A DNA stretch of 47,691 bases from Gemmatimonadota bacterium (GTDB lineage: Bacteria; Gemmatimonadota; Gemmatimonadetes; Gemmatimonadales; Gemmatimonadaceae): assembly GCA_028287345.1 (NCBI GenBank), contig JAQBPV010000152.1:1-47691 (forward strand). Direction: 5' to 3'. Shown here in pieces: positions 8,874 to 16,805 of the stretch. Each line of letters opens with the position of its first letter. The stretch's first letter is position 1. The notes beneath the pieces were generated by a model that saw only the letters and a list, made by a program, of their open reading frames with translations, searched no databases and was not told the DNA's origin. The position numbers and the translations under genes are program-made.

Positions 8874-10090
8874 CGCGGTCACTCGAATCGATCCGCGGAG
8901 ACTTCCCCGCGCTTGAGCGTCGCGAGAACGGACACGAGGTCGCGTACTTCGACGGACCGGGCGGCACGCAGGTGCCCCGCTTCGTCGCGGACGCGATGAC
9001 CGACTACCTGTTCCACCACAATGCGAACACGCACTGGGCGTATCCAACCAGTGCCGAGACCGACGCGATGCTCGAGGCGTCGCGAGCCGCGTTCGCCGAC
9101 CTGTTCAATGCCACGCCGGCCGATGTGTCGTTCGGCAACAACATGACGACGCTCGCCTTCCATCTCTCGCGCGGACTCGCACGGAACTGGAAGGAGGGGG
9201 ACGAGATCGTGGTCACCGAGCTGGATCACCACGCGAACGTGGCGCCGTGGCATGCCATCGCACGTGACCGCGGGCTCGTGGTGCGTACCGTCCCGCTCGA
9301 CGTGCGGACCTTTCGCCACGAGGCGGATGCATTCGCGTCCGCCATCGGCAAGCGCACGCGGTTGGTCGCCATCGGTGCGGCATCGAATGCGCTCGGCACC
9401 ATCACCGACGTTCGCTCCGTCTGCGCGATGGCGGCGGATGCGGGCGCGCTGTCGTTCGTTGACGGTGTGCATTACACGCCGCATGCGCTTCTCGATGTTC
9501 AGTCCATCGGCTGCGATTTCCTCGCCTGCTCGTCGTACAAGTTTTACGGCCCGCATGCGGGAGTGCTTTACGGCCGGCGCGAGATCGTCGACAGGCTCGA
9601 CATTCCGAAGCTCGAGCCCGCGCCCGAGGCGGCGCCCGAGCGTCTCGAGACCGGCACGCAGAATCACGAGGGCATCGTTGGCGCCGGCGCTGCAGTGGAC
9701 TACCTCGCGAGCATCGGCGGCGAGGGTGGTTCACGCCGTGAGAAGCTCGCCCGTGCGTTCGCTTCACTGCACGAGCGGGGCGACGAATTGCTCACGCGTC
9801 TGTGGGAAGGTCTCATCGCCATCGACGGCGTGACGATCTACGGCCCACCGCCCGGTACGCCGCGCACGCCGACGGTGTCGTTCACGCTGCGTGGTCACAG
9901 CACAGAGTCTGTGGCGCGGCATCTCGTCGGTCTGGGCGTGTACGCCTCCAACGGTGACTTCTACGCGAAGACTGTGGCGGATCGCCTCGGCCGCGGCGAA
10001 GACGGGTTCGTTCGCGCCGGCGCGGCATGCTACACGAGCGCCGATGAGATCGATCGGCTTATCGCCGGAGTGCGCGACCTCGCCGACTGA
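8870..10090 (+). CDS. Cysteine desulfurase-like PLP aminotransferase class V (VC1184/TIGR01976-type)
   Basis: A 406-residue fold-type I PLP enzyme. The PLP lysine is K224 in SSYKFYGPHAGVLYG, preceded by the cofactor-contact stretch FVDGVHYTPHA. The start overlaps the upstream stop as ATGA with GGAGA just before it, so the two are translationally coupled. It resembles SufS/CsdA, but the C-terminal active-site segment reads VRAGAACYTSADEID rather than the canonical RxGHHCAQP. The cysteine is therefore in a different context and true desulfurase activity is uncertain. No SufE or SufBCD partner is nearby. Coupling to a hydroxyacid dehydrogenase suggests amino-acid metabolism. Confidence 0.85.
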   Translation: MTRSLESIRGDFPALERRENGHEVAYFDGPGGTQVPRFVADAMTDYLFHHNANTHWAYPTSAETDAMLEASRAAFADLFNATPADVSFGNNMTTLAFHLSRGLARNWKEGDEIVVTELDHHANVAPWHAIARDRGLVVRTVPLDVRTFRHEADAFASAIGKRTRLVAIGAASNALGTITDVRSVCAMAADAGALSFVDGVHYTPHALLDVQSIGCDFLACSSYKFYGPHAGVLYGRREIVDRLDIPKLEPAPEAAPERLETGTQNHEGIVGAGAAVDYLASIGGEGGSRREKLARAFASLHERGDELLTRLWEGLIAIDGVTIYGPPPGTPRTPTVSFTLRGHSTESVARHLVGLGVYASNGDFYAKTVADRLGRGEDGFVRAGAACYTSADEIDRLIAGVRDLAD

Positions 10091-10126
10091 GCGACCGGTG
10101 CACTCGCAAACCGATTCATGCAACCT

Positions 10127-10169
10127 GAAAGAAAGTGCGCGCGGACGAGAGCTTCGTCATCCGCGCGCA
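10127..10169 (-). terminator. Intrinsic terminator for DUF4015 lipoprotein gene
   Basis: A 10-bp GC stem (10136-10145 with 10160-10169) is followed on the minus strand by CTTTCTTTC. It lies about 60 nt beyond the stop at 10230. Confidence 0.6.
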
Positions 10170-10174
10170 AATGC

Positions 10175-10212
10175 GATTCCCAAAAATTCACATGATCCAA
10201 GTCAGTCGGTTG
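10175..10212 (-). repeat. 38-nt dispersed repeat, copy 2
   Basis: This copy matches 5206-5243 at 32 of 38 positions without gaps. It lies between the stop at 10230 and its terminator hairpin. Confidence 0.6.
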
Positions 10213-10229
10213 CTGTTCCGAACGAACCC

Positions 10230-11468
10230 TTACTTCTTCCGCGACACCAGCGTCTTCTCGAATGCCGGAAGGAACTCCTCGTACTTCGAGCCGGGACTCC
10301 ACAGCACCCACCCATCGTAGCCGCAGTCGTACGTCGCTTTCTTCTGCGCGTTGAGTTCCGTCGGCCCGTAGTGCGGTGAGCCGAGCGTGAACGCCTGCAG
10401 GTATGGCCGCACGTGCTCGGGCGTCTTCACGCCGATCTTCTCGTCGCGCTCGTGTGCCTTGCACAGTGCGATCTTCAGGATGTCGTATGGCTGCGCGTTC
10501 GGTGACTTGATGTTGAACGACCCATGGGGATAGTGCGAGGGATACACCATCGGAAGCAGCACATCCGTCACCGGCGCGAGCTTCTCCCACCACTGTCCTA
10601 CCTCGAGCGGCCCGCCCACTGTGGTGACCAGGCCGAAGATGTCCGCCGTCGTGCGTGCGCCCATCTTGTCGAGACGCCCGTTCGCTTCCTTGAGGAACGA
10701 CGCCAGGGCCGCCGGCTTCGCCTCCCCCTTGTTGTCCGGGAACACCTGCGGCGGCAGTGACGGGTATGGCTCGGGGAAGCGTATGTAATCGAACTGGATT
10801 TCGCCGAACCCCATCTTCGCGAGTTCTTCCGCGACACCGATGTTGTAGTTCCAGATCGCACGGTCGTACGGATTGACCCAGGCGAGACCCTTCTTGTCGC
10901 GCCAGACACTGCCATCCTGCTTGCGGATCGTGTGTGTGGGATTGAGGCGCGCCGCCACAGAATCCTTGAACACGACCATGCGCGCGATGGGCAGAATCTT
11001 GTGCGCTCTCAACGTGTCGAGGAGCCCCGGCAGATTCCTGATCGTGCCCGACGTGCCCGCGTTCTTCGCCCACTCCGGATTGCTCGGCGTGTAGTTCAAG
11101 CCGAATTCGTCCTTGAGGTCGATGACGAACGCGTTGATCTCCGTCTCATCGGCGATCTGGATGAGCTGCTTCATCCGCTTCGTACTTTGGGCGGCGAAGC
11201 GATTCACGTAGAGCGCGCGCACCACTGGAAACTCCTTCTCCACGTCGATCGCGCCGACCGACCGATTCGTCACCGCCGAGGGCTTCGTCGTGTCAAGCGG
11301 CGCTGGGGTCGCGGCCTGCGCGACTGGTACCACCGGTGTCGCCGACGCCGAGCTGCCAGCTGGCCCGCCCGACGATCCGCCTTGCAAGCTCGGGGAATTC
11401 TTGGCGCGCTCGGTCGCGCTGCAGGCGACGAACGCGAGGACGAGAAACAGCGAATAGCGTGCGGACAC
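10230..11468 (-). CDS. DUF4015 putative glycoside hydrolase lipoprotein
   Basis: The 412-residue protein has an N-terminal lipoprotein signal (LVLAFVAC, Cys16), a Ser/Gly/Pro-rich linker to about residue 60, then a TIM-barrel-like DUF4015 domain with VRALYVNRFAA, FVIDLKDEFGLNY, GFGEIQFDYIRFPEPY and LPMVYPSHY. Acidic residues at strand ends (DLKDE, QFDYIRFPE) fit a glycosidase active site, although biochemical function in this family is largely unproven. It is probably anchored in the membrane facing the periplasm and acting on cell-wall or extracellular glycan. It shares a 53-nt divergent promoter region with the next lipoprotein gene. Confidence 0.85.
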   Translation of the reverse strand: MSARYSLFLVLAFVACSATERAKNSPSLQGGSSGGPAGSSASATPVVPVAQAATPAPLDTTKPSAVTNRSVGAIDVEKEFPVVRALYVNRFAAQSTKRMKQLIQIADETEINAFVIDLKDEFGLNYTPSNPEWAKNAGTSGTIRNLPGLLDTLRAHKILPIARMVVFKDSVAARLNPTHTIRKQDGSVWRDKKGLAWVNPYDRAIWNYNIGVAEELAKMGFGEIQFDYIRFPEPYPSLPPQVFPDNKGEAKPAALASFLKEANGRLDKMGARTTADIFGLVTTVGGPLEVGQWWEKLAPVTDVLLPMVYPSHYPHGSFNIKSPNAQPYDILKIALCKAHERDEKIGVKTPEHVRPYLQAFTLGSPHYGPTELNAQKKATYDCGYDGWVLWSPGSKYEEFLPAFEKTLVSRKK

Positions 11469-11507
11469 GGTGAATCGGGGTGTGAGGTTCCGAGAAATCT
11501 ACTGCGC

Positions 11508-11513
11508 TATATT
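11508..11513 (+). promoter_or_regulatory. Candidate -10 element TATATT, 8 nt before ATG
   Basis: TATATT is followed by exactly eight bases and the ATG at 11522, so the predicted transcript would be leaderless or nearly so. No good -35 is visible. The same TATATT-N8-ATG arrangement precedes rnz. Confidence 0.4.
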
Positions 11514-11521
11514 GCGAATAC

Positions 11522-12646
11522 ATGCACCAGTCGTTCCTCTCGCGCGCACTCCTCCTCGCGCTTCCGCTTCTCGTCGGATGCCGGGACGCGGCCCGCTCTT
11601 CCAGTGCCACTCCCGCGCCACCCGCCGCCGAATTCGTTCTCGCTGCGGGTGACTCGGCCTTCTGGCTGACCAGCGATTCGGCCGGGATTCGTTTTCGGGG
11701 CGCTCCGCTGGAGCTCGCGCGCTACGGCGGCCGCTTCTTCGAGCTGTACGTCGTCGACGACGACCATTCCTTCCTTGGCGCAGACCTCGTGGGGCAGAGC
11801 GTCTACCGACGCGATCTCCGTACCGGCGACTCGGTCATCGTTTTCACCGACAGCCTGCTGCCGCAGTTGGCTCGCGAATACGCGAGCAAGCATCCCGACG
11901 ATCACCCGCTCGAGCCCGACGAGGAGCCGGACGACGATCCCGAGCTTCGCGCGACCGCGACCATCGACCTCGGTGCCGCGCACGGACCGTTCGTCTCGTA
12001 CTCCCTGCACACCGACGTCGAGCGCGATCGTGAGCCGCTCTGGCACACCAGCCGGCGCGGCGTGTTGGATCTGCGCACTGGACGCGCCGCCACGCTGGCC
12101 GACGTCGCCGGACCGCAAGCCAAAGTCGTCGAGCGCGACGTACGGGCGCTCGGTGTGCCGCCACATCACGCGTTCGACGCACGCAGCTTCGCCATCACGA
12201 CGCTCGATGGCGCGCCGGCAATCGCCTATGCATTTCCCGGTGCCGGCGAAGGCGACGACGGGCACCTGTTTCCGCTCACGCCCATTCGCATCGCGGATCC
12301 CATCTGGTGGCGCGACGTCGCGGTGACGCTCCCGACGACCTTTGCCGAAGGGTCGCGCGAAGTCTGGCGTCACAACGGCTACGCGGTGGTCGTCCGCTAC
12401 GACTCCACGGGCGACGCTACGCTCGCGATCCGCGACAGCACGTCACGCGAATGGAAGGTCGGGCACGTCTCGGGGCCCGCCACCCGCATCTACTGGCTCG
12501 ACGGTCCCGCAGTCGATGGCGACACCCGCCACGCCCTCGCTCGTGCCTTCACGGAGGCCGCCGGATATGGCGCCGACAGCCGTGTGGCCGTTAACGTCGG
12601 CAAGCGGCGGCTGTTCCTCGCCTCCCGTCCCTCCCCATCGCATTAG
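11522..12646 (+). CDS. Hypothetical lipoprotein
   Basis: I do not recognise the family. The 374-residue protein has a lipoprotein signal ending LLPLLVGC (Cys19), a short Ser/Ala/Pro linker, an acidic patch (HPLEPDEEPDDDPEL) around residue 130 and otherwise beta-rich sequence, with an N-terminal DSAFWLTSDSAGIRFRGAPLEL that looks like the lineage's surface beta domains. It is first in a tight operon: DUF2203 follows after 9 nt, then a 95-residue protein overlapping by four bases. Confidence 0.75.
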   Translation: MHQSFLSRALLLALPLLVGCRDAARSSSATPAPPAAEFVLAAGDSAFWLTSDSAGIRFRGAPLELARYGGRFFELYVVDDDHSFLGADLVGQSVYRRDLRTGDSVIVFTDSLLPQLAREYASKHPDDHPLEPDEEPDDDPELRATATIDLGAAHGPFVSYSLHTDVERDREPLWHTSRRGVLDLRTGRAATLADVAGPQAKVVERDVRALGVPPHHAFDARSFAITTLDGAPAIAYAFPGAGEGDDGHLFPLTPIRIADPIWWRDVAVTLPTTFAEGSREVWRHNGYAVVVRYDSTGDATLAIRDSTSREWKVGHVSGPATRIYWLDGPAVDGDTRHALARAFTEAAGYGADSRVAVNVGKRRLFLASRPSPSH

Positions 12647-12655
12647 ATTTCCCGC

Positions 12656-13057
12656 ATGCAGCTCTTCACAGTGGACCACGCCAACCGCACGCTGCCCTAT
12701 GTGCGGAAAATTGTCGAGGACATCGTTCGCGAGCACCGTCGCTGGCAGGAGGCGGTGGTCGAGCTCGACTTGCTCGTCTCCGTCGCGCATCCGGAGCTGC
12801 CCGATCCACGCGCCGTTGCGCTGGAGAAGAAGATCCAGCGCATCGCCCGGGAGATCGATGCCTTCCAGGTCGAGCTGGAGTCCATCGGCATCCAGTTGAA
12901 GGACCGCCGGATCGGACTGATCGACTTCCCCAGCGAGCTCGATGGACGCCCCATGCTGCTCTGTTGGCAGCTCGGTGAACCGTCCGTCCAGTTCTGGCAC
13001 GAGATCGACTCCGGCTTCGCCGGTCGCCAGCCACTTTCGCCGACCTTGGTCGCATGA
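12656..13057 (+). CDS. DUF2203 family protein
   Basis: A 133-residue protein whose N-terminus FTVDHANRTLPYVRKIVEDI, amphipathic helical middle and C-terminal RPMLLCWQLGEPSVQFWHEIDSGFAGRQPL are diagnostic of DUF2203. It is probably cytoplasmic and of unknown function. It sits between a lipoprotein gene and a small protein gene; the next start lies inside its stop (ATGA). Confidence 0.88.
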   Translation: MQLFTVDHANRTLPYVRKIVEDIVREHRRWQEAVVELDLLVSVAHPELPDPRAVALEKKIQRIAREIDAFQVELESIGIQLKDRRIGLIDFPSELDGRPMLLCWQLGEPSVQFWHEIDSGFAGRQPLSPTLVA

Positions 13058-13341
13058 AAAACAGCAAGTCCATCACGGCTCCCGACGGCACCGTCTGGAA
13101 GGTCGACGTTCAGTCGCCTGGCTCCAGCAACGCGATGATCATCTTCCGTCATCCCGATGGCCGTACATCGCGGCTCGACAGGTACAACTGGATCATCACG
13201 CAGGGCCCTGAGTCGCGCAGCGTCACGTCGCGTCTCGAGACCGACAAGGTGCTCGACTCCCTCGATCAGCCGACCATTGCTCGGCTGTTCGCGCGTTCGA
13301 TGTCCGTGAGCCGTCCCGACCCGCTCGCGTCGCGCAGCTAG
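13054..13341 (+). CDS. Hypothetical small protein
   Basis: A 95-residue soluble protein of unrecognised family. The N-terminal half is beta-rich (ITAPDGTVWKVDVQSPG, AMIIFRHPDGRTSRLDRYNWI) and the C-terminal half helical. It starts by a four-base ATGA overlap with DUF2203, which supports the start and reality of the gene. It ends by overlapping the convergent rnz stop by four bases. Confidence 0.7.
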   Translation: MKNSKSITAPDGTVWKVDVQSPGSSNAMIIFRHPDGRTSRLDRYNWIITQGPESRSVTSRLETDKVLDSLDQPTIARLFARSMSVSRPDPLASRS

Positions 13342-14270
13342 GCGATCACCGCATCACGGTAGGCGACTTCCAACTCCAGGCCGTCCTTCCCCACGATCGT
13401 CCGTTCGAAGCACTGCCGCGCCTCTTTCCCGAGGTCGCTGGCATCACGCGAATAGCGAGCGGAAAAGTGCGTCAGCAGCAGCGTGCCGACGCCAGCGTCA
13501 CGGGCCACCATCGCCGCCTCGCGCGCCGTTGAGTGGCCCGTTTCGATCGCGCGCGCAGCTTCCTCGTCGCCGAACGTCGCTTCGTGCACGAGGACATCCG
13601 CTCCGCGCGCTGCTTCGATCGTGGCCGCGCAGGGACGTGTGTCGCCAGTGACGACGACCTTTCGCCCCGACCGCGGCGCACCCACCAACTCCGATGGCGC
13701 GATGACGCGGCCATCGTCGAGCGTCACCGCACGCCCGCGATGGATCTCGCCCCAGAGCGGACCCTCGGGAATGCCAAGCTCCCGCGCGTGATCAGGGTTG
13801 AAGCGCCCCTTTCGCTCGTCCTCGACGATCGCATACCCCAACGCACGTGCGCCGCGGTGGTCGACAGCGTACGGCACGATCGCGTAGTCCTTCCGCTCGA
13901 TGCGCTGCTCGGGCTCCAGCTCTGCGATCTCGATCGGGAACGATAGCCGGTCCATCCCGAACTCCTCGGCACGCTTGAGCAGGCGAATGGCGCCGCGCGG
14001 GCCCCAGAATCGGAGCGCTTCGCTGCGTCCCTGCAGAGACATCGTGCGCATCAGCCCGATCACACCGATCACGTGGTCGGCGTGAAAGTGCGTGAAGAAG
14101 ATGTCCTCGAGGCTGAACGAAACGCCGTAGCGCATCATTTGCCGCTGGGTGCCCTCGCCGCAGTCGAAGAGCAGGGTTTCGCCCTCGCGCACGATGGCCA
14201 CGGAGGCAACGTTGCGCTCGACGGTGGGACGCGATGCGGATGTGCCGAGAAGACGGATTGAGAGCGACAT
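13338..14270 (-). CDS. rnz: Ribonuclease Z
   Basis: tRNA 3' processing endonuclease of the metallo-beta-lactamase fold, 310 residues, the usual short RNase Z length. The zinc motif is HFHADH at residues 61-66. Also visible are TGDTRP, VHEATF and the distal GHSTAREAA and LTHFSARY motifs, with an exosite-arm-like insertion in the middle. The start codon follows a TATATT by eight bases. It is divergent from the KGG stress gene. Confidence 0.95.
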   Translation of the reverse strand: MSLSIRLLGTSASRPTVERNVASVAIVREGETLLFDCGEGTQRQMMRYGVSFSLEDIFFTHFHADHVIGVIGLMRTMSLQGRSEALRFWGPRGAIRLLKRAEEFGMDRLSFPIEIAELEPEQRIERKDYAIVPYAVDHRGARALGYAIVEDERKGRFNPDHARELGIPEGPLWGEIHRGRAVTLDDGRVIAPSELVGAPRSGRKVVVTGDTRPCAATIEAARGADVLVHEATFGDEEAARAIETGHSTAREAAMVARDAGVGTLLLTHFSARYSRDASDLGKEARQCFERTIVGKDGLELEVAYRDAVIA

Positions 14271-14278
14271 GGCCGCGA

Positions 14279-14284
14279 AATATA
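14279..14284 (-). promoter_or_regulatory. Candidate -10 element of rnz inside an inverted repeat
   Basis: TATATT on the minus strand lies eight bases before the rnz ATG. It is enclosed by 7-bp arms at 14272-14278 and 14287-14293 (GCCGCGA / TCGCGGC), which could be an operator or a 5'-end hairpin. Confidence 0.4.
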
Positions 14285-14441
14285 CGTCGCGGCGGCCCGA
14301 GCCTTGCCCTTAGTCCTGAACCGGACTCATAGCGCGCAAATAGTGGACTCGTCCACACTTCCACGCTCGGGTCCGCAAGTTGCACAAGAGGACGGTATCG
14401 CGACCTCGCAAGGGGTCCAATTCTTCAAGGAGGAGCTGTAA

Positions 14442-15026
14442 ATGGCGATCAATCCGAACGACGAAGAGCGCAGCTTCGGCGCAGATCGGGAGCGTCAGCG
14501 CGAAGTCTCCAATGAGAGCGCACGCTCAGCGCGCCCATCGAACGGTGAAGAAGGCGCGTCGGAGTCGGGGTCGGCGCCCCGCGGGCGCAGCAATCGCGGC
14601 TTTGCATCGATGGATCGCAGCAAGCAGCGCGAGATCGCCAGCAAGGGCGGCCGCGCAGCGCATCAGAAGGGCACGGCACACGAGTTCGACTCTGGCGAAG
14701 CACGCGCCGCCGGCCGTAAGGGCGGTGTGACGGTCAGCCGGAATCGCGAGCACATGGCGGCCATCGGCCGTCGTGGTGGCGAAGCCCGCGGCGCCAATCG
14801 CGCTGCGAGACTGCAAGGGCAGGCGTCGAGTGAGTCGAATGGAACCTCCTCGAGCGCCAGCCAGAACGGTAGCAATCGCTTTCAGGGCGATCGCGAAGTC
14901 GGTCTGGGCAGCAACTCGTCACAGCAGCAGCGTGCGAGCGCCCAGCCGCAGCGCCCAAGCGGGAACTCGCTGGGGGGCGAGCCGCGGGGCGTGTCGAGCG
15001 ACGAGCGCAACGTCGAGCGACCGTAG
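14442..15026 (+). CDS. KGG-motif stress-induced protein
   Basis: A 194-residue, highly hydrophilic protein. The middle carries KGG-type repeats: GFASMDRSKQREIASKGGRAAHQKGTA (about residues 47-73), then EARAAGRKGG and MAAIGRRGG. The flanks are Ser/Gln/Asn-rich and probably disordered. The KGG family includes the E. coli YciG and Bacillus GsiB-type general stress proteins. Translation signals are strong (AAGGAGGAG at 14427-14435) and a dedicated terminator follows, so it is a well-expressed single-gene unit. Expression under desiccation or stationary stress is inference from the family. Confidence 0.9.
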   Translation: MAINPNDEERSFGADRERQREVSNESARSARPSNGEEGASESGSAPRGRSNRGFASMDRSKQREIASKGGRAAHQKGTAHEFDSGEARAAGRKGGVTVSRNREHMAAIGRRGGEARGANRAARLQGQASSESNGTSSSASQNGSNRFQGDREVGLGSNSSQQQRASAQPQRPSGNSLGGEPRGVSSDERNVERP

Positions 15027-15070
15027 CAACGGTCAGTCGGTTCATCGATTGATCGGCTGACAAGCGAAAG

Positions 15071-15107
15071 CGGCACATCGGACTCCCGTCCGGTGTGCCG
15101 TTTCTCT
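15071..15107 (+). terminator. Intrinsic terminator of KGG gene
   Basis: A 12-bp stem (15071-15082 with 15089-15100, one G-U pair) with a 6-nt loop is followed by TTTCTCTTT. Confidence 0.85.
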
Positions 15108-15210
15108 TTGCTCCCGCACTCGCCACACGATGAGTGCGGTCGCATTTTCTCTCGATGATCTCGTCACTCATCGTCGTTGCCGCGCAACTCGCCGCGACGA
15201 TTCCGCGTGA

Positions 15211-15537
15211 TTCCGCTGCGCCCGTCGGCGCTCGCAACCCAGCCTACGCCACGCGATCGAGCTGCCGCGGTTCCTCATCGGGCAGCAGCGTGGAGATGTG
15301 CGCAGCGAGTACTTGGTCCAGATCGAGGACGGCTTTGCGCCCTCGACACTGCGCGCATTGAACGCGATGGGTCACGCGTTCCAGCGTATCTCGCTGCCGG
15401 GCGAGCTGCGCATGGGCTACGCGGCGGTCATCACGATTGGCGACAAGGAAGTGATGGCCGGCGCCGATCCGCGGCGTGCTGGAGAGGCTGGGGCGGTCGG
15501 CTGCAAGAACGACAAAGGGAATGGCTGCCGCAAATAG
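15211..15537 (+). pseudogene. Gamma-glutamyltransferase C-terminal remnant
   Basis: The open stretch encodes AIELPRFLIGQQRG, then VQIEDGFAPSTLRALNAMGHAF and ISLPGELRMGYAAV, ending VMAGADPRRAGEAGAVG. This is the last roughly 95 residues of the small subunit of gamma-glutamyltransferase, including the ADPRR end motif. The catalytic Thr, the large subunit and any proper start are absent; an in-frame stop lies at 15208. Just upstream, in another frame from 15155, is a signal-peptide-like MISSLIVVAAQLAATIP, so the gene may be an internally deleted, frameshifted relic that kept both ends. It cannot be functional as a transferase. Confidence 0.65.
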
Positions 15538-15842
15538 GCGGTTCGCCGGCGCGGCAATTGAAAAAAGAAACTGCCACAGCTCACACGGATGGGCACGGAA
15601 AGGAGCAACAGCCGCGGATTTTCACTGATACTGCAACGCGCCCTGTATCGGCGCACCATGGTCAGCCCTTCGATCAAAAAAAAGAAGTTTTGCTTTCCTG
15701 GTTCGCGTGGATAGTGTCGAGAGCTATGGTTGGCCCGAGGCAGTATCCGCGTAACTCCGCGGCAGTTGCAGTTCTCCGTGTAAATCCGCGTCAGGCAGTG
15801 GCTGTTCCACGGAACTGCTACCGAGATGCCTCCGCAGAGATG
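15538..15842. repeat. Intergenic region with palindromic repeat units (locus A)
   Basis: This gene-free region between a relic and a convergent gene holds at least two partial units of the dispersed extragenic palindrome: 15570-15643 (ACTGCCACAGCTCACACGG, CCGCGGATT) and 15737-15822. The second closely matches 23535-23620. Confidence 0.75.
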
Positions 15843-16796
15843 CTACCGCGTCACGATAGCCGACCAGCGCGCTTCGTCGATGTTGCCGCCTGACACGATG
15901 ACGACGATCGGCCCCTCGAGCGCACCAGGCTGACCAGCGAGCATTGCCGCGATGCCGCACGCGCCCGATCCCTCGATGCGCGCGCCGTGCTCCTTCGCCA
16001 TCCAGGCAATTGCGCCGGCGATCTCCTCTTCGGTGACGACGCGCATTTCGTCGATGGCTTCCTGTCCGATCGCGAAACCTTCATCGTCGATCTGGCCAGC
16101 GAGTCCGTCGGCCAGCGTCGGTGGAGTCTCGATGTCGACGCGGCGCCCCGCCTCGAGCGACGCGGCCATCGCGTTCGTGTTCTCGCTCTGCGCGCCGATG
16201 ATGCGCACTTCGGGCGCCACGGCGCGCAGAAGTGCTGCCACTCCGCCGACGAGACCACCACCGCCGACCGGCACGACGATCGTCCGCGCTGACGGAAGCT
16301 CTTCGAGAATCTCGAGACCCACCGTGCCCTGACCCGCCAGCAATGCATTGCCAGCACACGGATTCACGAAGGTCATGCCATGCGCCCCTGTGAATTCCAT
16401 CGCCGCGTGATGCGCCGCATCATAGTGCGGTTGCGACTCATCCACCTCGGCGCCAAGTGCGAGAATGCCATCGCGTTTCACACGCGGCGCGTTGGACGGC
16501 ACGAAGATGCGAGCTCGCATGCCCAGCAGTCGCGCCGCATGCGCGATTCCGAGTCCGTGATTGCCCGCTGATGACGCGACGATGCCGCGTTCGCGCGCGT
16601 CCGGCGTCAGTGTGGCGAGCGCGTTGTACGCGCCGCGCAACTTGAATGAGCCGGTGATCTGCTCGTTCTCGCACTTGAGAAAGACGTCAGTGCCGGCGAT
16701 CTCGCTCAACGCGTGCGAGCGAACGAGTGGCGTGCGCGCAACTACGCCGCGGAGACGATGCGCGGCAGCGATGACTTCAGTGGGGGCGGGGAGCAT
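15843..16796 (-). CDS. Serine/threonine dehydratase (threonine ammonia-lyase-like)
   Basis: A fold-type II PLP enzyme of 317 residues. PLP lysine K52 is in TGSFKLRGAY, the substrate loop is SSAGNHGLG, the phosphate-binding loop is VGGGGLVGG, and IVSGGNID lies near the end. It lacks the C-terminal ACT regulatory domains of biosynthetic IlvA, so it belongs with catabolic threonine dehydratases or serine racemases/dehydratases. It follows photolyase with a 9-nt gap and is probably in the same transcript. The photolyase and dehydratase have no obvious metabolic link. Confidence 0.9.
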   Translation of the reverse strand: MLPAPTEVIAAAHRLRGVVARTPLVRSHALSEIAGTDVFLKCENEQITGSFKLRGAYNALATLTPDARERGIVASSAGNHGLGIAHAARLLGMRARIFVPSNAPRVKRDGILALGAEVDESQPHYDAAHHAAMEFTGAHGMTFVNPCAGNALLAGQGTVGLEILEELPSARTIVVPVGGGGLVGGVAALLRAVAPEVRIIGAQSENTNAMAASLEAGRRVDIETPPTLADGLAGQIDDEGFAIGQEAIDEMRVVTEEEIAGAIAWMAKEHGARIEGSGACGIAAMLAGQPGALEGPIVVIVSGGNIDEARWSAIVTR

Positions 16797-16805
16797 CCGC
16801 CAAAG

